Shown here in pieces: positions 7,261 through 16,049 of a DNA stretch of 64,000 nt. Within the stretch, counting starts at the first letter, position 1, and each line of letters begins with the position of its first letter. A program made the translations under genes and the position numbers. The stretch comes from Streptomyces pyxinicus (GTDB lineage Bacteria > Actinomycetota > Actinomycetes > Streptomycetales > Streptomycetaceae), in assembly GCF_024753135.1 (NCBI RefSeq), contig NZ_JANUGP010000016.1, positions 108,448-172,447 on the forward strand, read 5' to 3'. Under the pieces are notes generated by a model. The model worked only from the letters and a program-made list of their open reading frames with translations. It was not told the DNA's origin and ran no database searches.

Positions 7261-9705
7261 CTACGGCGTCCGTCCGCTCGCGCCGGCCGAGGGGTCCGCG
7301 GTCCGGCTGAGGTGGTCCTGCACGTCCTTGTGCCGGAACTGGTAGACGCCGCCCACCTGCCGGAGGGCCGACACGTCGTGGGCGCGTTCGAGGAAGCCCA
7401 TGAGGTTCCACGGCAGATCGCCGCGGGCCCAGAGCAGGCAGCGGGCGACGACGTAGCGCGGCCAGGTGCGTACCGCGAGGGGGACCCACAGTGCCAGGAC
7501 CACGAGGAGCACACTGCCCTCGACGACCTGTCCGGCTCCGGTCGGGGAATCGGCCATGATCACGGCCATACCGGTTCCGGCCACGGCGGCGACCGCCAGG
7601 CCCCACCCGGCGACGAGTCTGCGGTCCCCGCGCAGCAGGGTCTTCGGGGAGGTGGAGTCGTCGGCGGGCGCGGGCGCCTGAAGCCAGTTCAAGAAGCCCG
7701 ACACGGTGCCCAGTACCATGCCGGCCAGGGCGAACGCGAGCATGCTGGCCGCCACGTATGCCGGTCGGCTCTGTCGCTCCCAGGCGGCCGAGGAGGGTGA
7801 GGTCACGGCCCGCAGCGCCGCCCAGAACAGCAGTCCGAGGACGGCTCCGGCGACGAACCCGGTACCGGTGCCGCCCGCGAGCCGGCGCAGGAACCCGGTG
7901 CCGGGGCGGAACCAGCGCGGCCCGCGCACCGGGCCGCCCGCGCCGAGCAGACCGGCGGGGATGCCGAACAGCAGGCCGCCGATGAGTCCGATGAGCGGCC
8001 CCCCGGACGCGTCACCGGGGACGGCCCCGAGGAAGCCGAGGATCGCGCCCATGGGCGCGCCGACGGCCAGCGCGGTGGAGGTCCGCCCGAACCGCGGGTT
8101 CCCCGGGCTGCCTTCCTCCGCCTCCGCCGCGGGCTCGTCCGCGGCGGACCGGGCCGGCGCGGGCCCCGCGCGCAGGGCCCGGTCCAGCCAGGAGGCGACA
8201 CGCTCCGGACCCCACCAGGACACGAGCGTCCCGGTGCCCAGGGCCGCGCAGCCCAACTGGAAGGCGGCCAGGACGCCTTCGTGCGTGTCGACCGCGGACG
8301 CGGTGGTGATGCCCCCGGACGCGGCTGCCAGCAGCCCCAGCAGACCGCCGTAGACACCGTGGTGGACAGCGCCGCTCAACTCCCACCAGGCGAGGTCGGT
8401 GCGGTCCGTCCGCTCCAGATGACGGGCCAGGAAGGACAGGTGTCGCCGCGCCCTGGGCCAGGTGTCGGGGGTGAGGCGGTGGTCGAAGAGGACCCGCACC
8501 GCGTTGTCGAGGATGGTTGCCCGCACCTCGGCGGGGGCGCAGCGCACCAGTCGCTGGAACGGGGTCTCGTCCTCGGTGTCCGCGTGGGCGTAGAGGTCGG
8601 CGAAGAGGGTCACGGTCAGGGGCGAGGTCAGTGCCTCGCCGAGGGCCGCCAGCAGGTGCGGGCTCACCTCGGCTGCCGGGCCGGCGGAGTCCGCCGCGGC
8701 GCGCACCTGGGCGGTCCAGCGGTCTCCGGCCGGCCCGTCGGCCCATCGGCCGTCCGGGGAGACGAGCAGGGACCAGCTCGGCCCGGGCAACGGCATCCCG
8801 CGGTCACGCGCCGCGTCCACCTCGCTCTCCAGCACCCCCCAGCCGTGTTCCAGCCGCCCGATCAGGTCGGCCCACTCCGCCCGGCCGGGGCCGCCCCGTC
8901 CCAGGCTGTCGCGCAGGTAGCCGGTCACGTGCGGGAAGGCCAGCTCGCGCGCCTCGGTGACCGAGGCCCCGTGCAGCACCGGGCCCCTGGCCAGGGCTCG
9001 CCCGTACTCCTCGGTGCGGCAGGCGAGGATTACCGGCCGTCCGGTGGCGAACGCCCTGCGGATGCGGGTCAGCACGCGTACGAGCCGCCGCGGCGGAACC
9101 TCGTCGAGTCCGTCCAGGCAGGGCAGCACATGGCCGTCGCGCAGCAGGTGGCGGGCGGTCGCGGCCGAGCCGGTCTCGGGGTATTCGGTGGCCAGCCGTC
9201 CCGCCAACCAGTCCAGCAGGTCGTGGCGGCGCGGGTCGTAGGAGCTGAGGGAGAACAGGACGGGCACCGGGGCGGCGGCCGTCGTGCCGTGCGGGTCCTG
9301 TTCGCGGATGCGGCACAGTTCCAGCAGGAACAGCAGCAACAGGGTGGACTTGCCCGAACCGGCGGGCCCGACGATCACCAGGCGCTGCGGCACCAGCGCC
9401 GTGAAGGACTCGACGAGCCCGGGCATGTCCGCCGTGGTGCCGGTCAGACCGCGCGTGCGGCCGTCGGAGAGGGCGGGCGGGGCGGGCGCCCACTGGGTGT
9501 GCAGCAGCCGGGGCCGTTCCTCGTCCGGGGTGAGGCCGCGCTTGTCGGCCTCCTCGGACCACTCACGCCGTACGGAACCCTGGAGTCGTTCCAGCAGTTC
9601 CGCGCGCTGCTGCCCGCTGGGGTACTCGTCCCTGCCCCGGCGCGGTGAGCGCGCGAGCAGCAGGGCCCCGACGACGAGCCCTGCCAGGACTGACATGAGT
9701 GCCAT
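7261..9705 (-). CDS. NACHT-domain STAND NTPase with membrane-spanning C-terminus, 814 aa
   Basis: An N-terminal hydrophobic helix (SVLAGLVVGALLLA) is followed by a STAND/NACHT ATPase. Walker A is GPAGSGKST at about 113-121, and the Walker B/NACHT acidic motif CLDGLDEVPP is at about 196-205. The helical middle is followed by six or more hydrophobic segments (for example in GTGFVAGAVLGLLFWAAL and SVLLVVLALWVPLAV), and the protein ends in VYQFRHKDVQDHL, the winged-helix-like end typical of Streptomyces NACHT proteins. Start 9705 is chosen because GGGAGG lies 10 nt upstream on the coding strand and the hydrophobic helix follows at once; a longer in-frame start exists at 9822. It is convergent with the two peptidase genes, with only 29 bp between the stops. 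STAND NTPases act as ligand-triggered switches; the trigger is unknown. Confidence 0.87.
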   Translation of the reverse strand: MALMSVLAGLVVGALLLARSPRRGRDEYPSGQQRAELLERLQGSVRREWSEEADKRGLTPDEERPRLLHTQWAPAPPALSDGRTRGLTGTTADMPGLVESFTALVPQRLVIVGPAGSGKSTLLLLFLLELCRIREQDPHGTTAAAPVPVLFSLSSYDPRRHDLLDWLAGRLATEYPETGSAATARHLLRDGHVLPCLDGLDEVPPRRLVRVLTRIRRAFATGRPVILACRTEEYGRALARGPVLHGASVTEARELAFPHVTGYLRDSLGRGGPGRAEWADLIGRLEHGWGVLESEVDAARDRGMPLPGPSWSLLVSPDGRWADGPAGDRWTAQVRAAADSAGPAAEVSPHLLAALGEALTSPLTVTLFADLYAHADTEDETPFQRLVRCAPAEVRATILDNAVRVLFDHRLTPDTWPRARRHLSFLARHLERTDRTDLAWWELSGAVHHGVYGGLLGLLAAASGGITTASAVDTHEGVLAAFQLGCAALGTGTLVSWWGPERVASWLDRALRAGPAPARSAADEPAAEAEEGSPGNPRFGRTSTALAVGAPMGAILGFLGAVPGDASGGPLIGLIGGLLFGIPAGLLGAGGPVRGPRWFRPGTGFLRRLAGGTGTGFVAGAVLGLLFWAALRAVTSPSSAAWERQSRPAYVAASMLAFALAGMVLGTVSGFLNWLQAPAPADDSTSPKTLLRGDRRLVAGWGLAVAAVAGTGMAVIMADSPTGAGQVVEGSVLLVVLALWVPLAVRTWPRYVVARCLLWARGDLPWNLMGFLERAHDVSALRQVGGVYQFRHKDVQDHLSRTADPSAGASGRTP

Positions 9706-9909
9706 GTGCGCCGCGCCCTCCCGTTCGGCCCGCGCGGCGGCACCGCCCGAGCGCGCACCGCACTCTAATGACGCGGTCAGCGCGCCGTCCGGCCGTCGGG
9801 TCGCTGCGAGGAGGGTGGGCACGGCAGTTGCATGACGGCCGGCTGCTCATCCCGGCGTGGGCCGGGGCCGGCGCCGGGGACGCCCTCTTGTCCGCTCCCC
9901 CGGGTGCCG

Positions 9910-11124
9910 TCAGGTCCGTCGGGCCCGCAAGATGGCCCGTACCTCGGCACGTACCTCCTCCGTGTGCCGGCCGAGTGGCGGGCAGTGCCGGCGCAGGGCG
10001 GCGGGGGTGTCGGAGAAGTGGAAGGGGGTGCCGATCACGCGGTAGGCGCCCTCGTCGGGGTGGTCGGCCAGGGCGAGCATGCCGCCCTGGGACCAGTACT
10101 CGTGCTCGCCCGCGTGGTCGAGGTCGAGGACGGGGGCGAAGGGGATGCCGGCGCGGGCGCAGAAGTCGGCCCACTCGGCGCCGGTGCGGGTGGGGGTGTA
10201 CTGGGCGATCAGGTCGTACAGGTCGCCGATGTGCTGCCGCATGCTGTCTCGGTCGGCGAACCGCGGGTCCTCGGCCAGGTCGGCGCGGCCGACCTCCTGG
10301 AAGAAGTCCCGCACATTGGCGACCGAGTAGGGCAGAACGCAGGCGTACCCGTCCTTGGTGGGGACGGCCTCGTGCCGGGGCGCGAGGGAGCGGGGGAAGC
10401 CGACCTCGCCGTGCGGGGGCTCGAAGGCGCGGCCACCGATGTGTTCCAGCAGGGTGAAGGCGAACATGGTGTCGGCCATGGGGACTTCGACCCGCTGGCC
10501 CCGGCCGGTGCGCACGCGGGCGAGCAGGGCCGCCTGGACCGCCTGGACGATGGCCAGGCCGCAGACCTTGTCGGCCATGACGGTCGGCACGTAGGCGGGT
10601 TTGCCGGTGGCCCGGCGCATCAGGTCGACCATGCCGGAGGTGGCCTGGACGACCTCGTCGTAGGCGGCCCGGTCGGCGTAGGGGCTGTCGGAGCGGAAGC
10701 CGGCCGCCTGGCAGTACACGAGGCGCGGGTTGTCCTCGGCCAGGTCGTCGTAGGTCAGGCCGAGCTTCTTCAGCGCTCGGGGGCGCATGTTGGTGATGAG
10801 GACGTCGGCGGTGGCGATGATGTCGAGGGCGTCCTGCCGGCCCTCGCTCGTCTTGAGGTCGAGCACCACCGAGCGCTTGTTGCGGTTCAGGTTGAGCATC
10901 AGCGCGCCCAGCCCGTCCTCGGTACGCCGGTGCAGTTGGCGCATGACGTCACCGCCGGGGGCCTCGATCTTGATGACGTCGGCGCCGAGGTCGCCGAGGA
11001 TCCGGGCGGCGTACGGTCCCATGACGACGGTGGCGAGGTCGACGACCCGCAGCCCGTCGAGCGGCCCGGCCGGGCCGTCGGCGGTGTCGTGGGGGTGCTG
11101 CGCGGGGGCGGGGTGTCCGGTCAT
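9910..11124 (-). CDS. CaiB/BaiF class III CoA-transferase, 404 aa
   Basis: This is a family III CoA-transferase, moving CoA between carboxylic acids through an aspartyl-CoA thioester. The start of the fold GLRVVDLATVVMGPYAARI and the motif GADVIKIEAPGGDVMR are family hallmarks, and AAYDEVVQATSG contains the Asp expected as nucleophile. Length is normal. It lies 52 bp downstream of a glutaryl-CoA-dehydrogenase-like gene on the same strand. That pairing fits a succinyl-CoA:glutarate-type CoA-transferase feeding the dehydrogenase (inferred). Whether it serves catabolism or supplies a building block to the adjacent NRPS-PKS cannot be decided from sequence. Confidence 0.88.
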   Translation of the reverse strand: MTGHPAPAQHPHDTADGPAGPLDGLRVVDLATVVMGPYAARILGDLGADVIKIEAPGGDVMRQLHRRTEDGLGALMLNLNRNKRSVVLDLKTSEGRQDALDIIATADVLITNMRPRALKKLGLTYDDLAEDNPRLVYCQAAGFRSDSPYADRAAYDEVVQATSGMVDLMRRATGKPAYVPTVMADKVCGLAIVQAVQAALLARVRTGRGQRVEVPMADTMFAFTLLEHIGGRAFEPPHGEVGFPRSLAPRHEAVPTKDGYACVLPYSVANVRDFFQEVGRADLAEDPRFADRDSMRQHIGDLYDLIAQYTPTRTGAEWADFCARAGIPFAPVLDLDHAGEHEYWSQGGMLALADHPDEGAYRVIGTPFHFSDTPAALRRHCPPLGRHTEEVRAEVRAILRARRT

Positions 11125-11176
11125 GCCGGCGGGCTCCTCGGGTGGTGGGGGGTGCGGTGGTCGGGCCGGGGCACGG

Positions 11177-12424
11177 TCAGACGAAGGCGCTGATGCCGGT
11201 GGCGGCGCGGCCGACGATGAGGGCGTTCATGTCGCGCGTCCCCTCGTACGAGTAGAGGGCCTCGGCGTCCGCCCAGAACCGGGCCACCTCGTGGTCGAGC
11301 AGGATGCCGTTGCCGCCGAGGATCTCCCGGGCGTGCGCGACGACTTCGCGGACCCGGCTGGTGCTGAACATCTTGGCCATCGACGCCTGCTGGTCGGTGA
11401 GCCGGCCGGCGTCCTGGAGCTGGGCGGCCCGCACGTTCATGGCCTGGCAGGCGGTGATGTCGGCCAGCATGCGGGCCAGTTGGTCCTGGACGAGCTGGAA
11501 GGCGGCGATCGGCTTGCCGAACTGCTCGCGCTCCAGGGCGTAGGCGCGGGCCGCCTCGTAGGCGCCCATGGCGCAGCCGACGGCGTTCCAGGAGACGCCG
11601 AGCCGGGTGGCGCGCAGCACCTTGGCGGTGTCCTTGAAGGAGTGCGCCTCCTGGAGCCGGTCGGCCTCGGGGACGCGGACGTCGCGCAGGTCGATCTCCG
11701 CGTTCTGCACGCTGCGCAGGGAGACCTTGCCCGCGATGCGGTGGGGGGTGAAGCCGGGGGTGCCCTTCTCCACGACGAAGCCCTTGACCTCGCCGTCGGC
11801 CTCGTCCTTCGCCCAGACCACCACCAGGTCGGCGAAGGTGGCGTTGCCGATCCACTTCTTGCGGCCGTTCAGGATCCAGGTGTCGCCCTCGCGGCGGGCG
11901 GTGGTGGTCAGGCCGCGCGCGGTCCCGGAACCGACGTCCGGTTCGGTGAGGGCGAAGGCGGCCAGCTTCTCCCAGCGCAGCAGGGCGGGTATCCAGCGCC
12001 GCTTCTGCTCCTCGCTGCCGCACTCCATGACCGTGGCGATGCCGAGTCCGCTGTGCACCCCGTAGAAGGTGGCGAACGACGGGTCCACCCGGGCGAGTTC
12101 CATGCTGGTGAGTCCGGCGACCAGCGCTCCCCTGCCGGGTGCGCCGTAGCCGCTGAACTGGAGTCCGGCTATGCCCAGTTCCGGGAGCTGCGCGATCAAC
12201 TGGTGTGGGAACTCGCCGCGTTCCCAGTACTCGTCGGCGATGGGCGCGACGTTCTTGCGGGCCCAGTCACGGACGGCGGCGATCCGTTCCTGGTCCTCCG
12301 GCGGCACCAGTTCCCCGATGTGGAAGAAGTCCGCCTCGACGGCGGCCGGATCGGCCGCGTGGATGCGCACGGCGGTCCGGCCGCCGGCGTGGTGCTCGTG
12401 GGCGGACTGGGGGTGCTCGGACAT
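11177..12424 (-). CDS. acyl-CoA dehydrogenase, glutaryl-CoA dehydrogenase-like, 415 aa
   Basis: This is an FAD-dependent acyl-CoA dehydrogenase. Motifs include FALTEPDVGSGTARGL (FAD/substrate loop), WILNGRKKWIGNATFADL, and ILGGNGIL. It ends with YEGTRDMNALIVGRAATG, where the Glu of YEGT is the alpha-proton-abstracting base placed as in glutaryl-CoA and isovaleryl-CoA dehydrogenases. The overall pattern (RVDPSFATFYGVHSGL, YEGTRDMNALIVGR) is closest to glutaryl-CoA dehydrogenase, which also decarboxylates. The neighbour downstream is a class III CoA-transferase. Upstream, 134 bp separate it from the hydroxymalonyl-ACP genes, which run in the same direction, so it may be read from its own promoter. 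Confidence 0.88.
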   Translation of the reverse strand: MSEHPQSAHEHHAGGRTAVRIHAADPAAVEADFFHIGELVPPEDQERIAAVRDWARKNVAPIADEYWERGEFPHQLIAQLPELGIAGLQFSGYGAPGRGALVAGLTSMELARVDPSFATFYGVHSGLGIATVMECGSEEQKRRWIPALLRWEKLAAFALTEPDVGSGTARGLTTTARREGDTWILNGRKKWIGNATFADLVVVWAKDEADGEVKGFVVEKGTPGFTPHRIAGKVSLRSVQNAEIDLRDVRVPEADRLQEAHSFKDTAKVLRATRLGVSWNAVGCAMGAYEAARAYALEREQFGKPIAAFQLVQDQLARMLADITACQAMNVRAAQLQDAGRLTDQQASMAKMFSTSRVREVVAHAREILGGNGILLDHEVARFWADAEALYSYEGTRDMNALIVGRAATGISAFV

Positions 12425-12558
12425 GACGGCCCCTTCCGGGTTAAGGTGCGGCGGTCCACACGTCCTCCCGATCCCGTCCAGGCGATCGATGTAGACGGCA
12501 ACTAGAGTGGCCGCGATCGGCCGCCGGAAACCTCCCGAGCCACGTCCGGTCCGTCACA

Positions 12559-13524
12559 TCACAGAGGTATCCCCGTGGGCGGCCGGTCAGGGCCGGTCGT
12601 GGAGGGGCCGGCCCGGTGTGCGGCCGGATAGGTGTGGAAGCCGCGTCCGCTCTTGCGCCCGGTGGCGCCCGCCGCCACCAGTCGGGTCAGGAGCGCACAG
12701 GGCTCGAAGCGCGGGTCGCCGGTGCAGTGGCGCAGTACCTCCAGGGTGTCCAGGACCGTGTCCAGGCCGATGAGGTCGGCGGTGGCCAGGGGCCCCATCC
12801 GGTGGCCGAAGCAGTCCCGGAAGACCTCGTCCACGCGTGCGGCGTCCGCCGTGCCCTCCTGTACGACGGTGGCCGCCTCGTTGAGGGTCAGCATCAGCAC
12901 CCGGTTGGAGACGAACCCCGGCGCGTCGGAGACGACGAGCGCCTTCTTGCCCATGCCGGCCAGCAGCGCCAGCGCCCGGTCCATGGTCCGCCGGTCGGTC
13001 CGTGCCGTACGGGCGACCTCGACCGTGTCCGTGACGGGTGCGGGGTTCATGAAGTGCAGGCCCAGGACCCGGCCGGGCTCCTCGGTGACCTCTGCCAGCC
13101 GGGATATGGGGATCGCGGAGGTACAGGAGGCCAGGACGGCGTGCGGCGGACAGTGGCGGTCCAGTTCCCGGAAGATCTCCTCCTTGACCGGGATCCGCTC
13201 CCGCGCGCATTCGATGACGAACGCGGCCTCGCCCAGGTCGGCGAGGGCGGCGCTCCACCGGACGGGGGGTGCCGGGCGCGCCCTGCCCGGGCCGAGCAGG
13301 CGGCTCAGCCGCTGTGCCTGACGCAGCCGTCGCGGCCCGGTGTCGAGGGCGGCCGGGTCGGTGTCGACCACCACGACCGGGTGGCCCGCCGAGGTGAGGC
13401 ACTGGGTGATGCCCAGGCCCATCACGCCCGCGCCGACGACCCCGACCGGGGAGGGTCGCTCGTCCGTCACGTCCGTCACGTCCATCGCATTCACCGCGTC
13501 CGCCGCGTCCGCCGTTTCCGTCAT
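12559..13524 (-). CDS. 3-hydroxyacyl-CoA dehydrogenase-like enzyme (hydroxymalonyl/methoxymalonyl-ACP pathway type), 321 aa
   Basis: The Rossmann start VGVVGAGVMGLGITQ binds NAD, and the later motifs SCTSAIPISRLAE, GLHFMNPAPV and NEAATVV fit the catalytic core of 3-hydroxyacyl-CoA dehydrogenases. In FkbK-type enzymes this activity oxidises glyceryl-ACP on the way to hydroxymalonyl-ACP. The start at 13524 overlaps the preceding stop by 1 nt (TGATG), so it is coupled to the FkbH-like gene. The N-terminus before the Rossmann fold has a short Asp/Ala/Val repeat from a repeated gacgtc-type sequence. It stands in one operon with ACP, acyl-CoA dehydrogenase and FkbH homologues, which fixes the pathway assignment. 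Confidence 0.87.
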   Translation of the reverse strand: MTETADAADAVNAMDVTDVTDERPSPVGVVGAGVMGLGITQCLTSAGHPVVVVDTDPAALDTGPRRLRQAQRLSRLLGPGRARPAPPVRWSAALADLGEAAFVIECARERIPVKEEIFRELDRHCPPHAVLASCTSAIPISRLAEVTEEPGRVLGLHFMNPAPVTDTVEVARTARTDRRTMDRALALLAGMGKKALVVSDAPGFVSNRVLMLTLNEAATVVQEGTADAARVDEVFRDCFGHRMGPLATADLIGLDTVLDTLEVLRHCTGDPRFEPCALLTRLVAAGATGRKSGRGFHTYPAAHRAGPSTTGPDRPPTGIPL

Positions 13525-14567
13525 CACCCGGTCCTCTCCTCTTCGAAAGCCACCCGGACGTGCCCGGGCCGTGCCGGGCGTGGCCGGGCCGGGTCGACCG
13601 CCAGGACCATCCGTTCGCCGTCCTGTTCCAGGACCTCGAACCCGGCGAAGCGCAGGGTCACCAGCATGGCCTGGTTGACGGGGGTGGGCAGGAAGTGCGC
13701 GACCGGGCGGAGTCCGGCCGCGAGGGCCCGGCCCACCAGGTGTTCCAGCAGCGCGCCGCCGGCTCCCCGGGACAGCACCCGGCAGGAGGTGAGCAGCAGG
13801 AGGAGTACGGCGTCGGTGCCGGTCAGCTCCGAGACGGTGAGCCCGATCGTGCCGTACGAGCCGAAGCGGTCGCGCAGTGCGGCGACGAGCACCTCGTGGC
13901 GCGGCGAGCGGCACAGCCGTCGTAGCTCCGGGAGGTCGAAGGTCACTCCGGTGGTGTTGAGCTGGTGGGTGCGCACGGTCAGCTCCCGGGCGCGCGCCAG
14001 GTCCTCCTCGCCGGCCCGTCGTACGGTCATCACCAGGTCGAGCGAGGCCAGGAAGTCCCCGCGGCTCCCCGGGAAGTCCCGTTCGGCGTCGCCGCGCAGC
14101 CGCTCGACCCGGTAGAGGCCGCGCCGGCCGCGTGCCTCCGCGGTGCCGGGCCCGGGCCGGAACTCCGCGAGCGAGGCCAGGCCGCCGACCTGGTCGGCGC
14201 GGTAGCAGCGCACCTGGGGCAGGGCGGAGGCGACCTCGGACCGTTCGGCCGGGTCGTTGTCCACGAAGGCCACGGCGTCCAGGGGTATGCCGAGGGAGCG
14301 GGCTATGCGTCGTACGGCGTCGGCCTTGCTGCCCCAGCCGATCTCCACCTCGGAGAACCAGGTGTCCAGTCCGAGTGCGGCCAGGTGGGCGGTGGACGCG
14401 GCGCGGTCGCCACGGCCGGCGACGGCGTGCAGGACGCCGCGCCGGTCCAGGGTCTCCAGGGCGCGGACGGCGCCTTCGAAGGGCGGGGGCCGGTCGCCCT
14501 CCAGGACCACGCCGTCCCACAGGGTGTCGTCCAGGTCCCACACCAGGCACTTGACCGTGTTCACCAC
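13524..14567 (-). CDS. FkbH-like HAD-superfamily protein (glyceryl-S-ACP formation), 347 aa
   Basis: The N-terminal HAD motif CLVWDLDDTLWDG (residues 7-19) and VAFVDNDPAERSEV identify an FkbH-type domain. The C-terminal half with SCRVLSRGAGGALLEHLV is the GNAT-like part found in this family. FkbH proteins take the glyceryl unit of 1,3-bisphosphoglycerate and load it on a discrete ACP, the first step to hydroxy- or methoxymalonyl-ACP. The start is GTG at 14567, overlapping the end of the acyl-CoA dehydrogenase gene by 7 nt. Together with its neighbours this makes the ACP, dehydrogenase, FkbH and dehydrogenase set complete except for an O-methyltransferase. Confidence 0.9.
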   Translation of the reverse strand: MVNTVKCLVWDLDDTLWDGVVLEGDRPPPFEGAVRALETLDRRGVLHAVAGRGDRAASTAHLAALGLDTWFSEVEIGWGSKADAVRRIARSLGIPLDAVAFVDNDPAERSEVASALPQVRCYRADQVGGLASLAEFRPGPGTAEARGRRGLYRVERLRGDAERDFPGSRGDFLASLDLVMTVRRAGEEDLARARELTVRTHQLNTTGVTFDLPELRRLCRSPRHEVLVAALRDRFGSYGTIGLTVSELTGTDAVLLLLLTSCRVLSRGAGGALLEHLVGRALAAGLRPVAHFLPTPVNQAMLVTLRFAGFEVLEQDGERMVLAVDPARPRPARPGHVRVAFEEERTG

Positions 14568-15748
14568 GGCGCCCCCTCGGCCGCCGTACGGCCGGCGGCG
14601 GGCCGCGCCACGGCGTGTTCACGCAGCGCGAGATCGCCCATCCGCACCTCCGCGACCAGTTCCGCGCCCTCGATGAGCTGCGTGATCCGCGCGTCCCGGA
14701 AGAAGCGGCCCACCGCGCTGCCGGGTGCGCAGCCGGCGGCCCCCAGCAACTGGACGGCGTCCTGGCTGACATCGGCCGCCGTGCGTGCGGCGGTGTACTT
14801 GGCGACGACGGTGTCGGACAGGGCGGCCGGTGTGCCGTCCTGCCGGGACTCGGCCGCGCGCAGGCACAGGGCGCGCGCGGCGGCGACGGCGGCGAGCCCG
14901 CGCCCGAGGGCGGCCCGGACGGCCTGGTGGTCACTGAGCCGGACGCCGCCCTGCACGCGGGCGGCGGTGTGCCGAGCGGCGAGTTCCAGACAGGTCCCGG
15001 CCATTCCGGCGCAGCCCCAGGCGATGGTGAAGCGTCCGTGGTCGAGGGCGGTGCCCACGACGTGGGACAGTCCGAACCCGGCCGGTGCCACCTGGTCCCG
15101 GGCGGGCAGGCGTACGCCGTCGAAGCGCACGTGGGCCACATGGGCGGCGCGCAGGCCGAGTTGGCCGCGCACCGGGTCGACACAGACACCGGCGCCGCCG
15201 GCCTCGACCAGGACGGTGGCCGGCTTGCCGTCGAGCCGGGCGAGGACCAGGAAGACGTCGGCGATCTCGCCGAGGCTGACCCACCTCTTGGTGCCGTGCA
15301 GGACGAGATCGGTGCCGTCGCGGCGCAACTCCGCTTCCACCGCGCTCAGTTCGGTGCCGGCGCCGTCCTCGGTCGCGGCGAAGGCGGCCAGCCGCTCGCC
15401 CCGGACCAGCGCGGGCAGCAGCCGGGCGCGCTGTTCGTCCGTGCCCCACCGGGAGAGCGCGGCGGCGACCATGCCCTGGACGGTGACCACACTGCGCAGT
15501 GCCGTGCACACGCCGCCGAGGCGGGCGCACAGCGTGCCCAGCGCGGACGCCGACAGCCCCCGTCCGCCGTGCCGCGCCGGCAGGTCGGCGGCCAGCAGTC
15601 CGGCGTCGCCCAGTCCACGGACCAGGCCGTCGGGCAGCCGCTGGACCCGGTCCCAGTCGTCGGCGTGCGCCCGCAGCCGGGTGAGGGCGTCCCGGTCCTC
15701 CGGGGCGGCGGCGAGGCGGGCGAGGTCCGTTCCGTCCGGTTCAGTCAT
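14561..15748 (-). CDS. acyl-CoA dehydrogenase of the FkbI type (ACP substrate), 395 aa
   Basis: The acyl-CoA dehydrogenase fold is shown by FAATEDGAGTELSAVEA, LVLHGTKRWVSLGEIADV and LGAAGCAPGSAVGRFFRDARI. Enzymes of this group act on glyceryl-derived acyl groups bound to ACP rather than on CoA esters. ATG at 15748 is used because it overlaps the ACP stop by 8 nt and begins the family N-terminus; the frame is open further upstream but there reads through the ACP gene in another phase. Operon position between ACP and FkbH is the order seen in hydroxymalonyl and methoxymalonyl clusters. The C-terminal YEGT-type Glu of CoA dehydrogenases is not obvious, as in other FkbI-like proteins. Confidence 0.87.
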   Translation of the reverse strand: MTEPDGTDLARLAAAPEDRDALTRLRAHADDWDRVQRLPDGLVRGLGDAGLLAADLPARHGGRGLSASALGTLCARLGGVCTALRSVVTVQGMVAAALSRWGTDEQRARLLPALVRGERLAAFAATEDGAGTELSAVEAELRRDGTDLVLHGTKRWVSLGEIADVFLVLARLDGKPATVLVEAGGAGVCVDPVRGQLGLRAAHVAHVRFDGVRLPARDQVAPAGFGLSHVVGTALDHGRFTIAWGCAGMAGTCLELAARHTAARVQGGVRLSDHQAVRAALGRGLAAVAAARALCLRAAESRQDGTPAALSDTVVAKYTAARTAADVSQDAVQLLGAAGCAPGSAVGRFFRDARITQLIEGAELVAEVRMGDLALREHAVARPAAGRTAAEGAPW

Positions 15749-16049
15749 TCCCCGGTCCTCCCGGGCGTCGTTCGACGGCCGCCCCGGCGCGTTTGCGGTG
15801 CACGAAGGCGGTGGTCCGGCCGAGCGTCCGGAAGTTGTCGAGGTCGAGATCTTCCACGTCGATGCCGACGCGGAAGTGCTGTTCCACGAAGGTGACCAGT
15901 TCGAGCGCGAACAACGAATCCGCATTTCCCTGCCGGAAATAGTCGTCGTCGGCCCCGAGGTCAATTCCCGGAAAAACTTGGCCGAAAAAGGCCCTCAGTT
16001 CGGCGAGGACATCGTCGGGTGGCGGATCACCTGATGGTTGATCTTTCAC
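15741..16049 (-). CDS. discrete acyl carrier protein (FkbJ type), 102 aa
   Basis: This is a free-standing carrier protein. The phosphopantetheine attachment site is NADSLFALELV (Ser in DSL), followed by VEQHFRVGIDVEDLDLDNF, a typical helix III. It is expected to carry the glyceryl unit through oxidation to hydroxymalonyl-ACP. GTG at 16049 is preferred over the ATG-type frame start at 16085 because GGGAGG lies 4 nt before it. It is the first gene of the leftward operon and faces the NRPS across 362 bp. The Ala-Asp-Ser rather than Gly-Asp-Ser core is a mild deviation. Confidence 0.88.
   Translation of the reverse strand: MKDQPSGDPPPDDVLAELRAFFGQVFPGIDLGADDDYFRQGNADSLFALELVTFVEQHFRVGIDVEDLDLDNFRTLGRTTAFVHRKRAGAAVERRPGGPGND

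Noticed and set aside
12559..16049. Methoxymalonyl-ACP biosynthesis
   Set aside because: The O-methyltransferase of that pathway was looked for on both strands between 9.9 and 31 kb and is not there, so hydroxymalonyl-ACP is the supported call.
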